Shown here one piece after another: positions 23,698 to 31,345 of a stretch of 31,365 nucleotides of DNA. The notes beneath the pieces were generated by a model. The model saw only the letters and a list, made by a program, of their open reading frames with translations, made no database searches and was not told where the DNA came from. The DNA comes from JAQBDA01 sp041301185 (lineage in GTDB: Bacteria; Chloroflexota; Anaerolineae; Anaerolineales; UBA4823), in contig JBFYSV010000134.1 of the NCBI GenBank assembly GCA_041301185.1, positions 1 to 31,365 of the forward strand, given 5' to 3'. Numbering within the stretch: position 1 is the first letter of the stretch; the number at the start of each line of letters is the position of its first letter. A program made the translations under genes and the position numbers.

Positions 23698-24927
23698 TTA
23701 TTGTGGGAAGCTGCTCTCATGGTCGGCAGATGCTGCCTGGATAAACGCGAATAGTTGGCGGATATGCAGGCGATCATGCCCGGCGATAATACTGACGAGC
23801 TCTTGCAGAGAAGTTGGACCAAAGATTGCATGCCGGGCAGGTCTTTGCCAATCACGCGGGGAGAGTTGGACGAGCAGGTCGATTAATTGCTTTCGGGCGG
23901 CGCTGAAACCAGCCAGCGCCATGCTGCCGCTCTGCTGAATATAACCGCGTTGATCTGCCCAAGGGTCGGTATCCTGTCCGGCGATAAACGGGTTGCTTTC
24001 CTGGATGACCCTGGCAAGGCGGGGCACATTTACCTCTGTTTCCACATCGCGCAGGTGGCACAAGATCTCTGTCTGGCACCATTCTTCGGGCTGCCGGCGT
24101 TGTGCCCACAAGGCAGGCGCCAGGTTTTGGCAGGTGGCATGCAAGGTAGCCGGGGTTGAGCGCAGGATAGCCAACAATGCAGAAGGGGTGTTGAAGCGGG
24201 GCTCAAGTGTTTCGGCAGGTTGCGCAGCGATCCAACCGAGAAGATCGTCTAGGCTGCCAGCCCCTACAACCCCAGCGGCGGGGTTTATCTCGCCTGGTGG
24301 GGCATTTACGTGATAAACGGGCAAGCCTAGCTCAAGCCCGCAGCGCACATCGTTATCCGGATCATCGCCCACCATCACCACGGGACCTTCCGGCCAACCC
24401 AGGCGCGCCAGCAGCTCTGCCAGGAAGGCAGGGTTGGGCTTGGCAAAATGCGCAGTTTCATAAGATGGCACGATGGAGAATGGATATTCTTCTGGTGATA
24501 GCCCTGCCCAGTCCAGTCTTTGCTCGATTGCCGTTAGAGGAAACAGCGGGTTGGTTGCAATGGCCAGCGTGTCGTTTTGTTTGAAGGCTGCCTGCACAAC
24601 CCGTACAGCCTCGGGAATTGGACTGGTTAGAGATTTTAAAGTGGGAAAAACCTGCACGTAAAACTGTTCCAGGGCTGGCATGATTGTTCCCTGGGGGATC
24701 CCCAGCATGGGGTAGAAGCTGGCGTCAAACACGTCTTTCAGGTAGCAATCGGGGTCTTGATTGCGGAGCATGCGCTGGGTTGAAGCCATCAGCGCTTGGA
24801 AAAATATTTCCGGATCGATGATCGGCGCCATATAGGAAGACAGCGCCTTCATATACCCTGGTACGAAGGATTGCATGGGGTTAGACAGCAGGGTCCCATC
24901 CAAATCGAAGAGCAGGGTCGTGGTCAA
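23698..24927 (-). CDS. HAD-family hydrolase fused to a DinB-like domain
   Basis: The 409-residue product has two parts. Residues 1 to about 240 are a haloacid dehalogenase-like phosphatase domain with motif I DLDGTL (Asp8 and Asp10), a motif II Thr in LAIATNP, a motif III Lys in AKPNPAF, and motif IV MVGDDPDND. From about 250 to the end is a helical domain with CHLRDVETEVNVPRL and SLQELVSIIAGHDRLHIRQL, the spaced histidines typical of DinB/YfiT-like metal-binding bundles. The start is TTG at 24927: it overlaps the upstream stop as TTGA and GGAG lies 7 nt before it. Upstream codons in the longer frame overlap the Cys-rich gene. Substrate unknown. The HAD core looks intact. Confidence 0.8.
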   Translation of the reverse strand: MTTTLLFDLDGTLLSNPMQSFVPGYMKALSSYMAPIIDPEIFFQALMASTQRMLRNQDPDCYLKDVFDASFYPMLGIPQGTIMPALEQFYVQVFPTLKSLTSPIPEAVRVVQAAFKQNDTLAIATNPLFPLTAIEQRLDWAGLSPEEYPFSIVPSYETAHFAKPNPAFLAELLARLGWPEGPVVMVGDDPDNDVRCGLELGLPVYHVNAPPGEINPAAGVVGAGSLDDLLGWIAAQPAETLEPRFNTPSALLAILRSTPATLHATCQNLAPALWAQRRQPEEWCQTEILCHLRDVETEVNVPRLARVIQESNPFIAGQDTDPWADQRGYIQQSGSMALAGFSAARKQLIDLLVQLSPRDWQRPARHAIFGPTSLQELVSIIAGHDRLHIRQLFAFIQAASADHESSFPQ

Positions 24928-25277
24928 GAGGTTTCTCCAGGGGGGAGGTTTCCCGTTAAAAATTCGGCTGGTAGGGCATGGCACTCACCGCAGCCAATAT
25001 GGGCATCGAAACCGGTGCGCTGCGTCTTGGTGCAATAGGTGGTGATCTGCACCTCTTGCTTTAGAAAAGGAAAAGGCCGCCCAAGGGTCGGTTGAAAAAC
25101 GAGGTTTGGGCAGGCATTGGCGAGCAAAAATTCCGGCACCGGGCAGGTGGAACACAGGGCTGGTTTCCAGGGGAGGGGCGGTGAGGTATCCTTCAGCAGG
25201 CGGCATTCCTCGATGTTTCGACCCCGGAAATAATCTCCGTAAAAAAAGCGGCATTCTTTTCCAGCAGGGGTTCGCAT
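24924..25277 (-). CDS. Small cysteine-rich protein of unknown function
   Basis: This 117-residue protein has eight cysteines (9, 25, 42, 45, 56, 82, 96, 99), including two CxxC pairs (LCSTCPVP and IGCGECHAL). The spacing suggests zinc or an iron-sulfur cluster, but no named family is recognised. No signal peptide or membrane segment is seen. The stop overlaps the TTG of the HAD-DinB gene by 4 nt (TTGA), which supports both frames and co-translation. The ribosome site is weak (GGAAAA upstream of the ATG). It follows efp after 58 nt on the same strand and may be in the efp transcript. Confidence 0.75.
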   Translation of the reverse strand: MRTPAGKECRFFYGDYFRGRNIEECRLLKDTSPPLPWKPALCSTCPVPEFLLANACPNLVFQPTLGRPFPFLKQEVQITTYCTKTQRTGFDAHIGCGECHALPAEFLTGNLPPGETS

Positions 25278-25335
25278 CGAATCGTTTTCCGGTGTTTGGG
25301 CAGTTAAGCAGGCGAGAAGGGTAGCTGGCGGCAGG

Positions 25336-25893
25336 TTACGCTCGAGTCAGATATGCGCCGTTGCGGGTATCAACGCGGATCACATCCCCTTCTTCAACAA
25401 AGTTCGGCACCTGGACGACCAGGCCCGTCTCAGTGGTTACCTTTTTTGTCACACCAGTTGCTGTGTCGCCGCGCACCGCCATCTCTGCCTTGACGACTTT
25501 CATATCGACCGAAGTGGGCAGCTCGATATCGAGCGCTTCGCCCTGGTAAAAGGTGAGCTTGACTTCCAGACCCTCCAGCAAATAGTCGGCGCTATCTCCA
25601 AGCAGTGTGCCTGAAATTGCTGGTTGCTCGTAGGTGTCCAGGTCCATAAAGTTGAATACTTCGCCATCGGAATACAGGAATTGAACATTGTGGTAGTCCA
25701 GGCGCACATCTTGCACTCGGTCGCCGGAGATAAAAGATTTATCCAGGATAGTTCCGCTACGCAAGTTGCGAGCTTTGACCCGAATTGTGGCTTTGCCCCG
25801 CCCAGGCTTGTGGTGCTCGTAATCCAGTACTTTGTAGAGAGCGTTGTCCAGCTCAAAAGTCACGCCTTTGCGTAAGTCGTTCACGTCTATCAT
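25336..25893 (-). CDS. efp: Elongation factor P
   Basis: EF-P rescues ribosomes stalled at Pro-Pro sequences. The 185-residue product covers the KOW-like N domain and two OB domains, with the family segments YSDGEVFNFMDLDTYEQ and VTKKVTTETGLVVQVPNFVEEGDVIRVDTR. The loop that reaches the peptidyl-transfer centre reads HHKPGRGKATIR, with Arg32 at the tip where E. coli has the modified Lys34. Thermus EF-P also has Arg at this place (KLGRGGA). No EarP, EpmA or YmfI gene is in the window, so the modification state is open. GAGG (25901-25904) lies 7 nt before the ATG and a consensus promoter lies upstream. Confidence 0.96.
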   Translation of the reverse strand: MIDVNDLRKGVTFELDNALYKVLDYEHHKPGRGKATIRVKARNLRSGTILDKSFISGDRVQDVRLDYHNVQFLYSDGEVFNFMDLDTYEQPAISGTLLGDSADYLLEGLEVKLTFYQGEALDIELPTSVDMKVVKAEMAVRGDTATGVTKKVTTETGLVVQVPNFVEEGDVIRVDTRNGAYLTRA

Positions 25894-25934
25894 TGTAATG
25901 CCTCACATCTTTTTCTAGGATTGTCCAGCCGTTG

Positions 25935-25963
25935 ATTATAGCTTAGCGGGATAGGAGTGGCAA
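25935..25963 (-). promoter_or_regulatory. Promoter of efp
   Basis: On the minus strand, TTGCCA (25958-25963) and TATAAT (25935-25940) have a 17-bp spacer. The leader is about 35 nt. Confidence 0.75.
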
Positions 25964-26077
25964 GGGCTGTTCTCAGGGCGGTTGCATTTGCCCAGAAAGG
26001 CAGGTGCATTTTCAAATAGGTGGGTTAGGGGGTTTAGTCGGAGGGACATCGATTATATATTCAGCCTAGGGTGTCTG

Positions 26078-26086
26078 TGGTAAACT
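26078..26086 (+). promoter_or_regulatory. Possible extended -10 promoter of the response regulator gene
   Basis: TGGTAAACT matches an extended -10 in part (4 of 6 core bases). No clear -35. The leader would be about 34 nt. Confidence 0.3.
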
Positions 26087-26126
26087 TGGTGTGCTTTATT
26101 TCATTGACCAATAATCGGAGATGCGG

Positions 26127-26513
26127 ATGACCGCAGATACAAAGCGAATTATCTATATTGAAGACGAGCAAGAGATGATCGACCTGGTGCGTTTGATCTT
26201 GAGCCGGAAAGGTTATCAGGTCAAAGGCGCAATTGGGGGGCAAGAAGGTCTTGATCTTGTCCGCGCCGAATCTCCGGATCTGGTTTTATTGGATTTAATG
26301 ATGCCCGATATGGACGGTTGGGAAGTCTACCAGCAAATGAAAGCTGGTACAACAACCCGAGGGATCCCCGTGATTGTCATCACAGCCAAAGCCCAAAATA
26401 TCGATAAAGTCCTGGGTGTGCATATTGCCAAGGTGGACGATTATATCTCCAAGCCGTTCAGTCCGCAGCAGCTCATCGAGAGTGTGGAGAAAGTTCTCAA
26501 CAGGAAGGAATAA
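26127..26513 (+). CDS. Single-domain response regulator (CheY-like receiver)
   Basis: The 128-residue product is a receiver domain only. The acidic pocket is Glu12 and Asp13 (IYIEDEQ), the phosphoacceptor is Asp56 in LVLLDLMMPDMDGW, and the switch Thr and Lys are in VIVITAKAQ and DDYISKPF. With no output domain it must signal through a partner protein. No histidine kinase gene is in the window. An ATG lies 6 nt further upstream, but the GGAG at 26117-26120 fits the one at 26127 with 6 nt spacing. It is divergent from efp and stands 89 nt before the DUF192 gene. Confidence 0.93.
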   Translation: MTADTKRIIYIEDEQEMIDLVRLILSRKGYQVKGAIGGQEGLDLVRAESPDLVLLDLMMPDMDGWEVYQQMKAGTTTRGIPVIVITAKAQNIDKVLGVHIAKVDDYISKPFSPQQLIESVEKVLNRKE

Positions 26514-26602
26514 CCCTGGCAGATGGGCGGCTGAGGCGGTAGCAGCCCGGGGCCTCTTCTCAGCTGTGAATAGTGGGGTAGCACCTTTCCAGACCGGTTT
26601 CT

Positions 26603-26992
26603 ATGCAAGAAGTTCTCATCTATAATCAAGATCACCCAGAGATCGACGCGATCCGGGCTAAATATTGCCAGTCATTCCTGTGCCAGCTGCGAGGTCTGAC
26701 GTTCCGGTGCAACCTTCCTGTTGGGGAAGGCTTGCTGCTGGTTCAGAAGCGGGACAGCCGGGTTGACTCTTCTATCCACATGCTATTTGTGTGGATGGAC
26801 CTGGCAGTGATCTGGATTAATCAAGCCCGCCAGGTGGTCGATGCGCGCCTGGCTCGCAGATGGCGCCCGGTGTATGTGCCTGGCGAACCGGCTCGTTTTG
26901 TGTTAGAAATAGCTGCTGAGAGAATTGGTGATTTTCGGATCGGTGATCGAGTCGAGTTTAGAGAAAGACCTGATGGAAAAATCTTACATTAA
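26603..26992 (+). CDS. DUF192 family protein
   Basis: The 129-residue product matches the DUF192 family, mostly exported or membrane-linked proteins of unknown function. Recognised segments are GEGLLLVQKRDSRVDSSIHMLFVWMDLAVIWI and QVVDARLARRWRPVYVPGEPARFVLEI. No signal peptide is seen, so this copy is probably cytosolic. The preceding 89 nt hold no clear ribosome site or promoter. Its end overlaps the start of the LysM/M23 gene by 20 nt, so those two are probably co-translated. A role near the envelope is suggested only by that neighbour. Confidence 0.88.
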   Translation: MQEVLIYNQDHPEIDAIRAKYCQSFLCQLRGLTFRCNLPVGEGLLLVQKRDSRVDSSIHMLFVWMDLAVIWINQARQVVDARLARRWRPVYVPGEPARFVLEIAAERIGDFRIGDRVEFRERPDGKILH

Positions 26993-28433
26993 GTTTGGCG
27001 TCCTGATGCTGGCGCTTATCGTTTTAAGCCTGGTTTTCTTCACCCCAGGCCTGAGAGCGATTGCCCAGGAAGAAGCGCCGCAAAGGCCGGTTTACGTTGT
27101 TCAGGAAGGCGATTCCTTGTGGGGCATCGCCACTCGCTTCCGGGTATCTATGGATGACCTGACTGTGCTGAATAATATCAGCGACCCCAATCAGGTGACC
27201 GCCGGCACCCAACTGATGATCCCGGGTCTGGAGGGCTTTCAAGGCGAGCTGGTTACCCAGACCATCGAATTTGGGGAGAATATACGCACCCTCAGCCGGC
27301 GCTACAACATTCCGCGGGATATGCTGGCACGCTTGAATCATGTGAGTAGTCCCATCGAACTGTATGCCGGTTCCACGTTAATACTCCCGCAGGGCAGCCA
27401 AACGATTACCAACACCAGCCGCAGCCTGGTAGCGCCGGGGCAGTCGATGATCGAGCTTGCCGCCGTGGGTGGGGTTAATCCCTGGCAAATTATGCTGGAT
27501 AACAACCTGGGTGGATCATGGCAGGCTCTACCCGGCGATACTCTCATACTCTCCGGCGTGACTGGCGAAGGTCCAGACGGGTTGCCAGGTGAGCTTGAAG
27601 CCGTTCAAATCAGCCCGCTGCCCTTGCTCCAGGGCAAGACGGCTGAAATTCGCCTGGTTGGCGAGGATGGGCTGAGCCTGGGCGGTTCTGTGTTGGGTCA
27701 TGAGCTGCACTTCTTCAAAGAAAGTGAAGATCAGTATATTGCGTTGCAAGGCGTGCACGCATTGACCGAAAGCGGGGTTTATCCGCTCACCATCTCCGGT
27801 ACCCTGGCAGACAGCACACCTTTCACCTATACTCAACGGGTGCTGGTCCAGGCACTGGATTATCCCTACGACAAGCCCTTGACGGTAAATCCCACCACGA
27901 TTGATCCTGCGGTCACCCGCCCGGAGGACGCCCAATGGTCAGCCCTGACCGAGCCGTTCACACCGGAGCGTCTTTGGTCGGGTAAGTTCAAGCTGCCATC
28001 TCCCCTGGATCAAGATTATTGCCTGGAGACCAATGAATGTTGGACATCTCGTTATGGCAACCGGCGGTCTTATAATGGCGGTCCGTATAACGCATTTCAT
28101 ACCGGCCTGGACATTGCCGGCGGAACTGGCACCAAGATTTTTGCACCGGCAGATGGGGTGGTGGTCTTCGCAGGACCTTTGACGGTGCGCGGGAATGCCA
28201 CCATCATTGATCACGGCTGGGGAGTATATACTGCTTATATGCACCAATCGGAGATGTATGTTAAGCCCGGTGATCGAGTGGAGAAGGGTGATGTAATCGG
28301 CCTTGTCGGCGGGACCGGACGAGTGGAAGGCCCGCACCTGCACTGGGAGGTGTGGGCTGGCGGGGTGCAGGTCGATCCCCTGGACTGGTTAGGTCAGGTG
28401 TACCCCACCAGCGCGGCAGAGTTACCAGGGTGA
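26973..28433 (+). CDS. LysM and M23 (LytM) peptidoglycan endopeptidase
   Basis: The 486-residue product has an N-terminal signal or anchor sequence (hydrophobic 8-31), a clear LysM repeat (about 40-85, YVVQEGDSLWGIATRFRVS), two more divergent LysM-like repeats (about 95-140 and 150-195), an Ig-like beta region (about 205-300), and a C-terminal M23 peptidase domain (about 370-470). The zinc ligands are intact: His376 and Asp380 (HTGLD), His455 and His457 (HLH), with His424 as the usual catalytic partner. So it is probably an active endopeptidase that cuts peptide cross-links, not a degenerate activator. The start is ATG 26973, overlapping DUF192; an upstream GTG start at 26925 would add residues before the signal sequence. 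The ribosome site is weak (GAGAAAG). Confidence 0.92.
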   Translation: MEKSYIKFGVLMLALIVLSLVFFTPGLRAIAQEEAPQRPVYVVQEGDSLWGIATRFRVSMDDLTVLNNISDPNQVTAGTQLMIPGLEGFQGELVTQTIEFGENIRTLSRRYNIPRDMLARLNHVSSPIELYAGSTLILPQGSQTITNTSRSLVAPGQSMIELAAVGGVNPWQIMLDNNLGGSWQALPGDTLILSGVTGEGPDGLPGELEAVQISPLPLLQGKTAEIRLVGEDGLSLGGSVLGHELHFFKESEDQYIALQGVHALTESGVYPLTISGTLADSTPFTYTQRVLVQALDYPYDKPLTVNPTTIDPAVTRPEDAQWSALTEPFTPERLWSGKFKLPSPLDQDYCLETNECWTSRYGNRRSYNGGPYNAFHTGLDIAGGTGTKIFAPADGVVVFAGPLTVRGNATIIDHGWGVYTAYMHQSEMYVKPGDRVEKGDVIGLVGGTGRVEGPHLHWEVWAGGVQVDPLDWLGQVYPTSAAELPG

Positions 28434-28461
28434 TTTTGGGTACTTGCCCAGATTGGCAGAG

Positions 28462-28746
28462 TTAGTCCGGGTTTTCCTGTTCGTTATCTGGAGACTCATC
28501 TTCGTCTTCAGAAATGAATTTTCCCTCGTAATAATCTTTTAAGATTTGTTGAGCCAGATCTTTGCTATCTGTGGGGACCAATATTTGTACCTCTCCAAGA
28601 GCACCGACGCTCAAGCCATAGGCGCGACCGGCTCCTTCTTGTGATAATTGAACCAGGATACCTTGAGATTCCAGCAAGCCGCGCAATAATTGCGCCTGGA
28701 AATCTCCGCTTACAACATCTACGATCTCCCATTGTTGTCCGGTCAT
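28462..28746 (-). CDS. DUF2007 family protein
   Basis: The 94-residue product resembles DUF2007, small proteins labelled as putative signal transducers with a beta-alpha fold related to PII-type proteins. The family pattern is seen in VSGDFQAQLLRGLLESQGILVQL, GEVQILVPTDSKDLAQQILKDY. The last 20 residues are acidic (EDEDESPDNEQENPD). GGAG lies 8 nt before the ATG. It converges with the LysM/M23 gene with a 28-nt gap. Confidence 0.8.
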   Translation of the reverse strand: MTGQQWEIVDVVSGDFQAQLLRGLLESQGILVQLSQEGAGRAYGLSVGALGEVQILVPTDSKDLAQQILKDYYEGKFISEDEDESPDNEQENPD

Positions 28747-28767
28747 TGAAGGATCTCCTTTGTGCGA

Positions 28768-28773
28768 ATTATA
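28768..28773 (-). promoter_or_regulatory. -10 element of the DUF2007 gene
   Basis: TATAAT on the minus strand lies 21 nt before the ATG. No convincing -35. Confidence 0.45.
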
Positions 28774-28911
28774 ATCTATGGTCGGTTTGTAAGAAGGAGT
28801 TACCCGTTTTTTGAATTGCTGCTAGCCGCCTGGCGATAAAATCCGTTACATGGGGGTCCCTTCCATTTGAACACAGTCCAGCAACTTCCTGATGTCCTGA
28901 TATGGATAGAG

Positions 28912-28917
28912 TATAAT
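28912..28917 (+). promoter_or_regulatory. -10 element of the winged-helix gene pair
   Basis: TATAAT with a weak -35 CTGATG (28889-28894) at 17 bp. The leader to 28983 would be about 60 nt. The rest of the gap from 28747 holds nothing else I can identify. Confidence 0.45.
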
Positions 28918-28982
28918 AATATGGCTTGAAATATGTGTAATGACAGTACATTATCTATAATTTTTTTGAGGCAAGAACAGAA

Positions 28983-30569
28983 ATGGTAATGGCTTTGCAA
29001 TCACTTCGTGAAGATTATTGGGAGACATTTGAACTTCGGGAAGAAGACATAGAGTTTCTCTACAATTTTCTCCTTGAGACCGAGATGCCCTTGACTCCCC
29101 AGGAGCTGGTCCACGTCCTGGTGGACGAGCGCATCCGCTACGAAAAGCAGCTCATTGATGAGCAGCGCAGTTCCGGCGGTGATGTGTACCTGCCCCAGGA
29201 GGTTTATTCAGCGGATCAGAGGCTGGTTTTTCCAGCCCTGGGATGGCGCAACGGTCGGGTTGTCTCGGTCCGCCCGGGGAGGAATCCCGATATTGGCAAA
29301 TTTGATATCATCCGGGTGGATTTTGAGGATGGCGACCACCGAGAATTTGCTGCCGGACTGGGAGATCATGCACTTAACCAGACACCTGCCGTCCAGGTGG
29401 AAGAAGAGAACCTGACGACGGACTATGTGCTTGAAAACTACCTGGATGAACTGGTGGATGGCCTAGAGCAAGGCTTTGAGGACAACCTGGACTTTGTTCG
29501 CATTGCCGGTCGCTGGTTCCCGCGCGCTTTGCTGGTGGATATCAATATTGGGCACCTGAACCTGGCGGAAGCCGTCCTGGATATGGCTGGTGGGGGGCCG
29601 CTGCCCACAACCGCCTTGCTAGAGCAAATTGAGATCAGTACCAATGTCAATCCGAAACTGCTCGAGTTTTCGATGGATCTGGCGCTGCAAGAGGATGAAC
29701 GCTTTGATGAGGTGGGTGCTTCTGGAGAGGTACAGTGGTTTCTTAAGCGGCTGGAACCTGCCGAGGTGCTAGAGCCGCCTGTCTATCTGCGTTTTTCCGG
29801 GATCGATTACGAGCGGTCGGTGCTCAGCCCAGAGATGCTGGCGCTGGAGAGCGAGCTGGACGATGAGCTGTCGCCTTTTGAAGAGCGGGCTCAACACCTG
29901 GACGAGGTGGAGGTGAGGTTGATCTTCTCTCACTGGCGAGCCGGCACCCTGCCTCTATCATCTCGCCTGCGGCATCTCTTTCCAACCGCTTACGAAGCTC
30001 CGCGCATTCGGTTTACATTAGTTGACGAGGAAACCGGCGAACGCTTTCCTGCCTGGGTTGTGCGGGCGAAACGGTATGTGTTCGGTTTGCGTGAATGGTA
30101 CGATAAGCATAATGTCCAACCGGGAAGCATTATCCGGGTTCAACGCGGTGTGAATCGCGGCGAGGTGATCCTCAAAGCCGATAGCCGCCGTTCTGCTCGC
30201 GAGTGGATTCGCACGGTATTGGTGGGATCAGATGGGGGGGTGGTCTATGCCATGCTTAAGCACACCGTATCGACCAGTATTGATGACCGCATGGTGATCG
30301 CGATTCCAGATGTGGCTGCGGTGGATCAGGTTTGGGAGCGGATGCAGAAGGAAAAACCGCCATTTGAGCGGGTGGTGGTCAATACGGTCAAAGAGCTGGC
30401 GAAGCTTAACCCACAAGGGCATGTGCATGCCAGCGAGCTTTATGCTGCCATCAATATCGTCCGCCGCACTCCGCCGGGACCGCTGCTAGCGCTGCTCGCT
30501 TCGCGTCCATGGTTCGCCCACCTGGGAGATCTGCATTTCCGCTTTGTTGACTCGGAGCGTGGGGCATAG
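28983..30569 (+). CDS. Unknown 528-residue protein with repeated winged-helix-like segments
   Basis: I do not recognise a family. Three segments have the look of winged-helix modules: about 22-60 (with MPLTPQELVHVL), about 205-255 (PLPTTALLEQIE, then EDERFDEVG and EVQWFLKRL, like a wing), and about 478-522 (HVHASELYAAIN, then LASRPWFAHLGDLHFRFVD). Residues 85-125 form a beta-rich stretch (GWRNGRVVSVRPG, DIIRVDFEDGDH) that could be a small barrel. Residues 340-400 (RIRFTLVDEETGERFPAWVV, then IIRVQRGVNRGEVILKA) are beta-rich too. There are no membrane segments. The protein is acidic overall. A DNA-linked or RNA-linked role is possible, not shown. The start is uncertain: GAGG is 12 nt away, and a second ATG lies at 28989. 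The next gene is probably its partner. Confidence 0.8.
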   Translation: MVMALQSLREDYWETFELREEDIEFLYNFLLETEMPLTPQELVHVLVDERIRYEKQLIDEQRSSGGDVYLPQEVYSADQRLVFPALGWRNGRVVSVRPGRNPDIGKFDIIRVDFEDGDHREFAAGLGDHALNQTPAVQVEEENLTTDYVLENYLDELVDGLEQGFEDNLDFVRIAGRWFPRALLVDINIGHLNLAEAVLDMAGGGPLPTTALLEQIEISTNVNPKLLEFSMDLALQEDERFDEVGASGEVQWFLKRLEPAEVLEPPVYLRFSGIDYERSVLSPEMLALESELDDELSPFEERAQHLDEVEVRLIFSHWRAGTLPLSSRLRHLFPTAYEAPRIRFTLVDEETGERFPAWVVRAKRYVFGLREWYDKHNVQPGSIIRVQRGVNRGEVILKADSRRSAREWIRTVLVGSDGGVVYAMLKHTVSTSIDDRMVIAIPDVAAVDQVWERMQKEKPPFERVVVNTVKELAKLNPQGHVHASELYAAINIVRRTPPGPLLALLASRPWFAHLGDLHFRFVDSERGA

Positions 30570-30594
30570 CGACCACTAACTCAGGAGGGGTAAG

Positions 30595-31029
30595 TTGACC
30601 GAAGGGAAACGATTTAGCTTCATCAAGCCAACCATCCAGACCTGCTTCCACATCGATTTCGATTGGTGGAGCAAGAACGATCGTAGCTGGCGGGTATACT
30701 TACGCAGCAACTTGTGCCAGGAACATCAGCAGGCGTTTGAAGATTTGCAGGTTGGCGATGAGGTGGATTGGGTTGACCCGGTTACAGCGGAGGTCCAGGT
30801 TGTGGATGGTCTGCAACATATCTTGATCACCCATTGTGCCAAACAGCCAGATTTTATCCCTGAACATTCCACACTGGTGGACGCGGTCTTCAGGATCTTT
30901 CTTGCCAACGGCAATATGCCCCTGACGCCGGTAGAGCTGAGCGAACGCCTGGGAAGACCGGCGGATACGATCCTCAAGACTCTCTCCGGGACGCGTGTGT
31001 ACAAAGGCATTCGCCCCTGCCAGGATTAA
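30595..31029 (+). CDS. Unknown 144-residue protein paired with the preceding gene
   Basis: The family is not recognised. The N-terminal half (CFHIDFDWWSKNDRSWRVYL, then LCQEHQQAF) has Cys17, His19, Cys41, His44, His80 and Cys81, a pattern that could bind a metal. The C-terminal half (about 95-135) looks like a winged-helix module and contains MPLTPVELSERLGRPADTIL. The motif MPLTPxEL also occurs in the preceding 528-residue protein, so the two share a domain type. TTG is the start, with AGGAGGGG (30583-30590) 4 nt upstream and only 25 nt after the previous stop. It ends 8 nt before tRNA-Arg. Confidence 0.75.
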   Translation: MTEGKRFSFIKPTIQTCFHIDFDWWSKNDRSWRVYLRSNLCQEHQQAFEDLQVGDEVDWVDPVTAEVQVVDGLQHILITHCAKQPDFIPEHSTLVDAVFRIFLANGNMPLTPVELSERLGRPADTILKTLSGTRVYKGIRPCQD

Positions 31030-31037
31030 GTCTCTCA

Positions 31038-31110
31038 GCCCCTGTAGCTCAACGGACAGAGCACCTGCCTTCTAAGCAGTAGGTTGTGGGTTCGAATCCC
31101 GCCAGGGGCG
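31038..31110 (+). tRNA. tRNA-Arg, anticodon TCT
   Basis: The 73-nt cloverleaf has acceptor stem GCCCCTG/CAGGGGC, D arm GCTC...GAGC, anticodon loop CTTCTAA with TCT at 31071-31073, and T arm GTGGGTTCGAATCCCGC. The outermost anticodon stem pair is C-T and does not pair. The discriminator base is G and CCA is not encoded. It reads AGA and AGG. It may be read through from the upstream gene pair, as no promoter is seen in the 8-nt gap. Confidence 0.93.
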
Positions 31111-31122
31111 CAAATAACCCAA

Positions 31123-31166
31123 TATATGGCGGTACACTACGAAAAACTCCTGTATCTGGCGGTACA
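31123..31166 (+). repeat. 14-bp imperfect direct repeat after tRNA-Arg
   Basis: TATATGGCGGTACA (31123-31136) and TATCTGGCGGTACA (31153-31166) differ at one position and start 30 bp apart. The second copy forms the loop and part of the right arm of the terminator. It may be a local duplication. Confidence 0.5.
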
Positions 31167-31175
31167 GGAGTTTTT
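31142..31175. terminator. Terminator after tRNA-Arg
   Basis: A 13-bp perfect stem (AAAAACTCCTGTA, TACAGGAGTTTTT) with an 8-nt loop and T runs on both sides, so it can work in either direction. It ends the tRNA-Arg transcript. Confidence 0.85.
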
Positions 31176-31183
31176 GTTTGTCT

Positions 31184-31345
31184 ATGCACTTGGCAAGTAG
31201 GACAATGGCGATGGAAATATTGGAGGGATTGGAGGAAAACAGTAACTGGCTGATATTCTACAGATTTTGTGGAGATCTTGGACGGTATGAAAAACCTGAA
31301 CCCAATTCATATGGCAGGTGGTCAAATAACGGAAGGTTTACTTGA
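31184..31345 (+). CDS. Possible 53-codon open frame of unknown function
   Basis: From the ATG at 31184 (or 31205) to a TGA at 31343-31345 the frame is open and reads like a soluble, Asn- and Gly-rich peptide (LIFYRFCGDLGRYEKPEPNS). The nearest GGAG is 13 nt away and within the terminator arm, so translation is doubtful. No family recognised. Apart from this frame, the last 190 nt hold nothing I can identify. Confidence 0.2.
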   Translation: MHLASRTMAMEILEGLEENSNWLIFYRFCGDLGRYEKPEPNSYGRWSNNGRFT

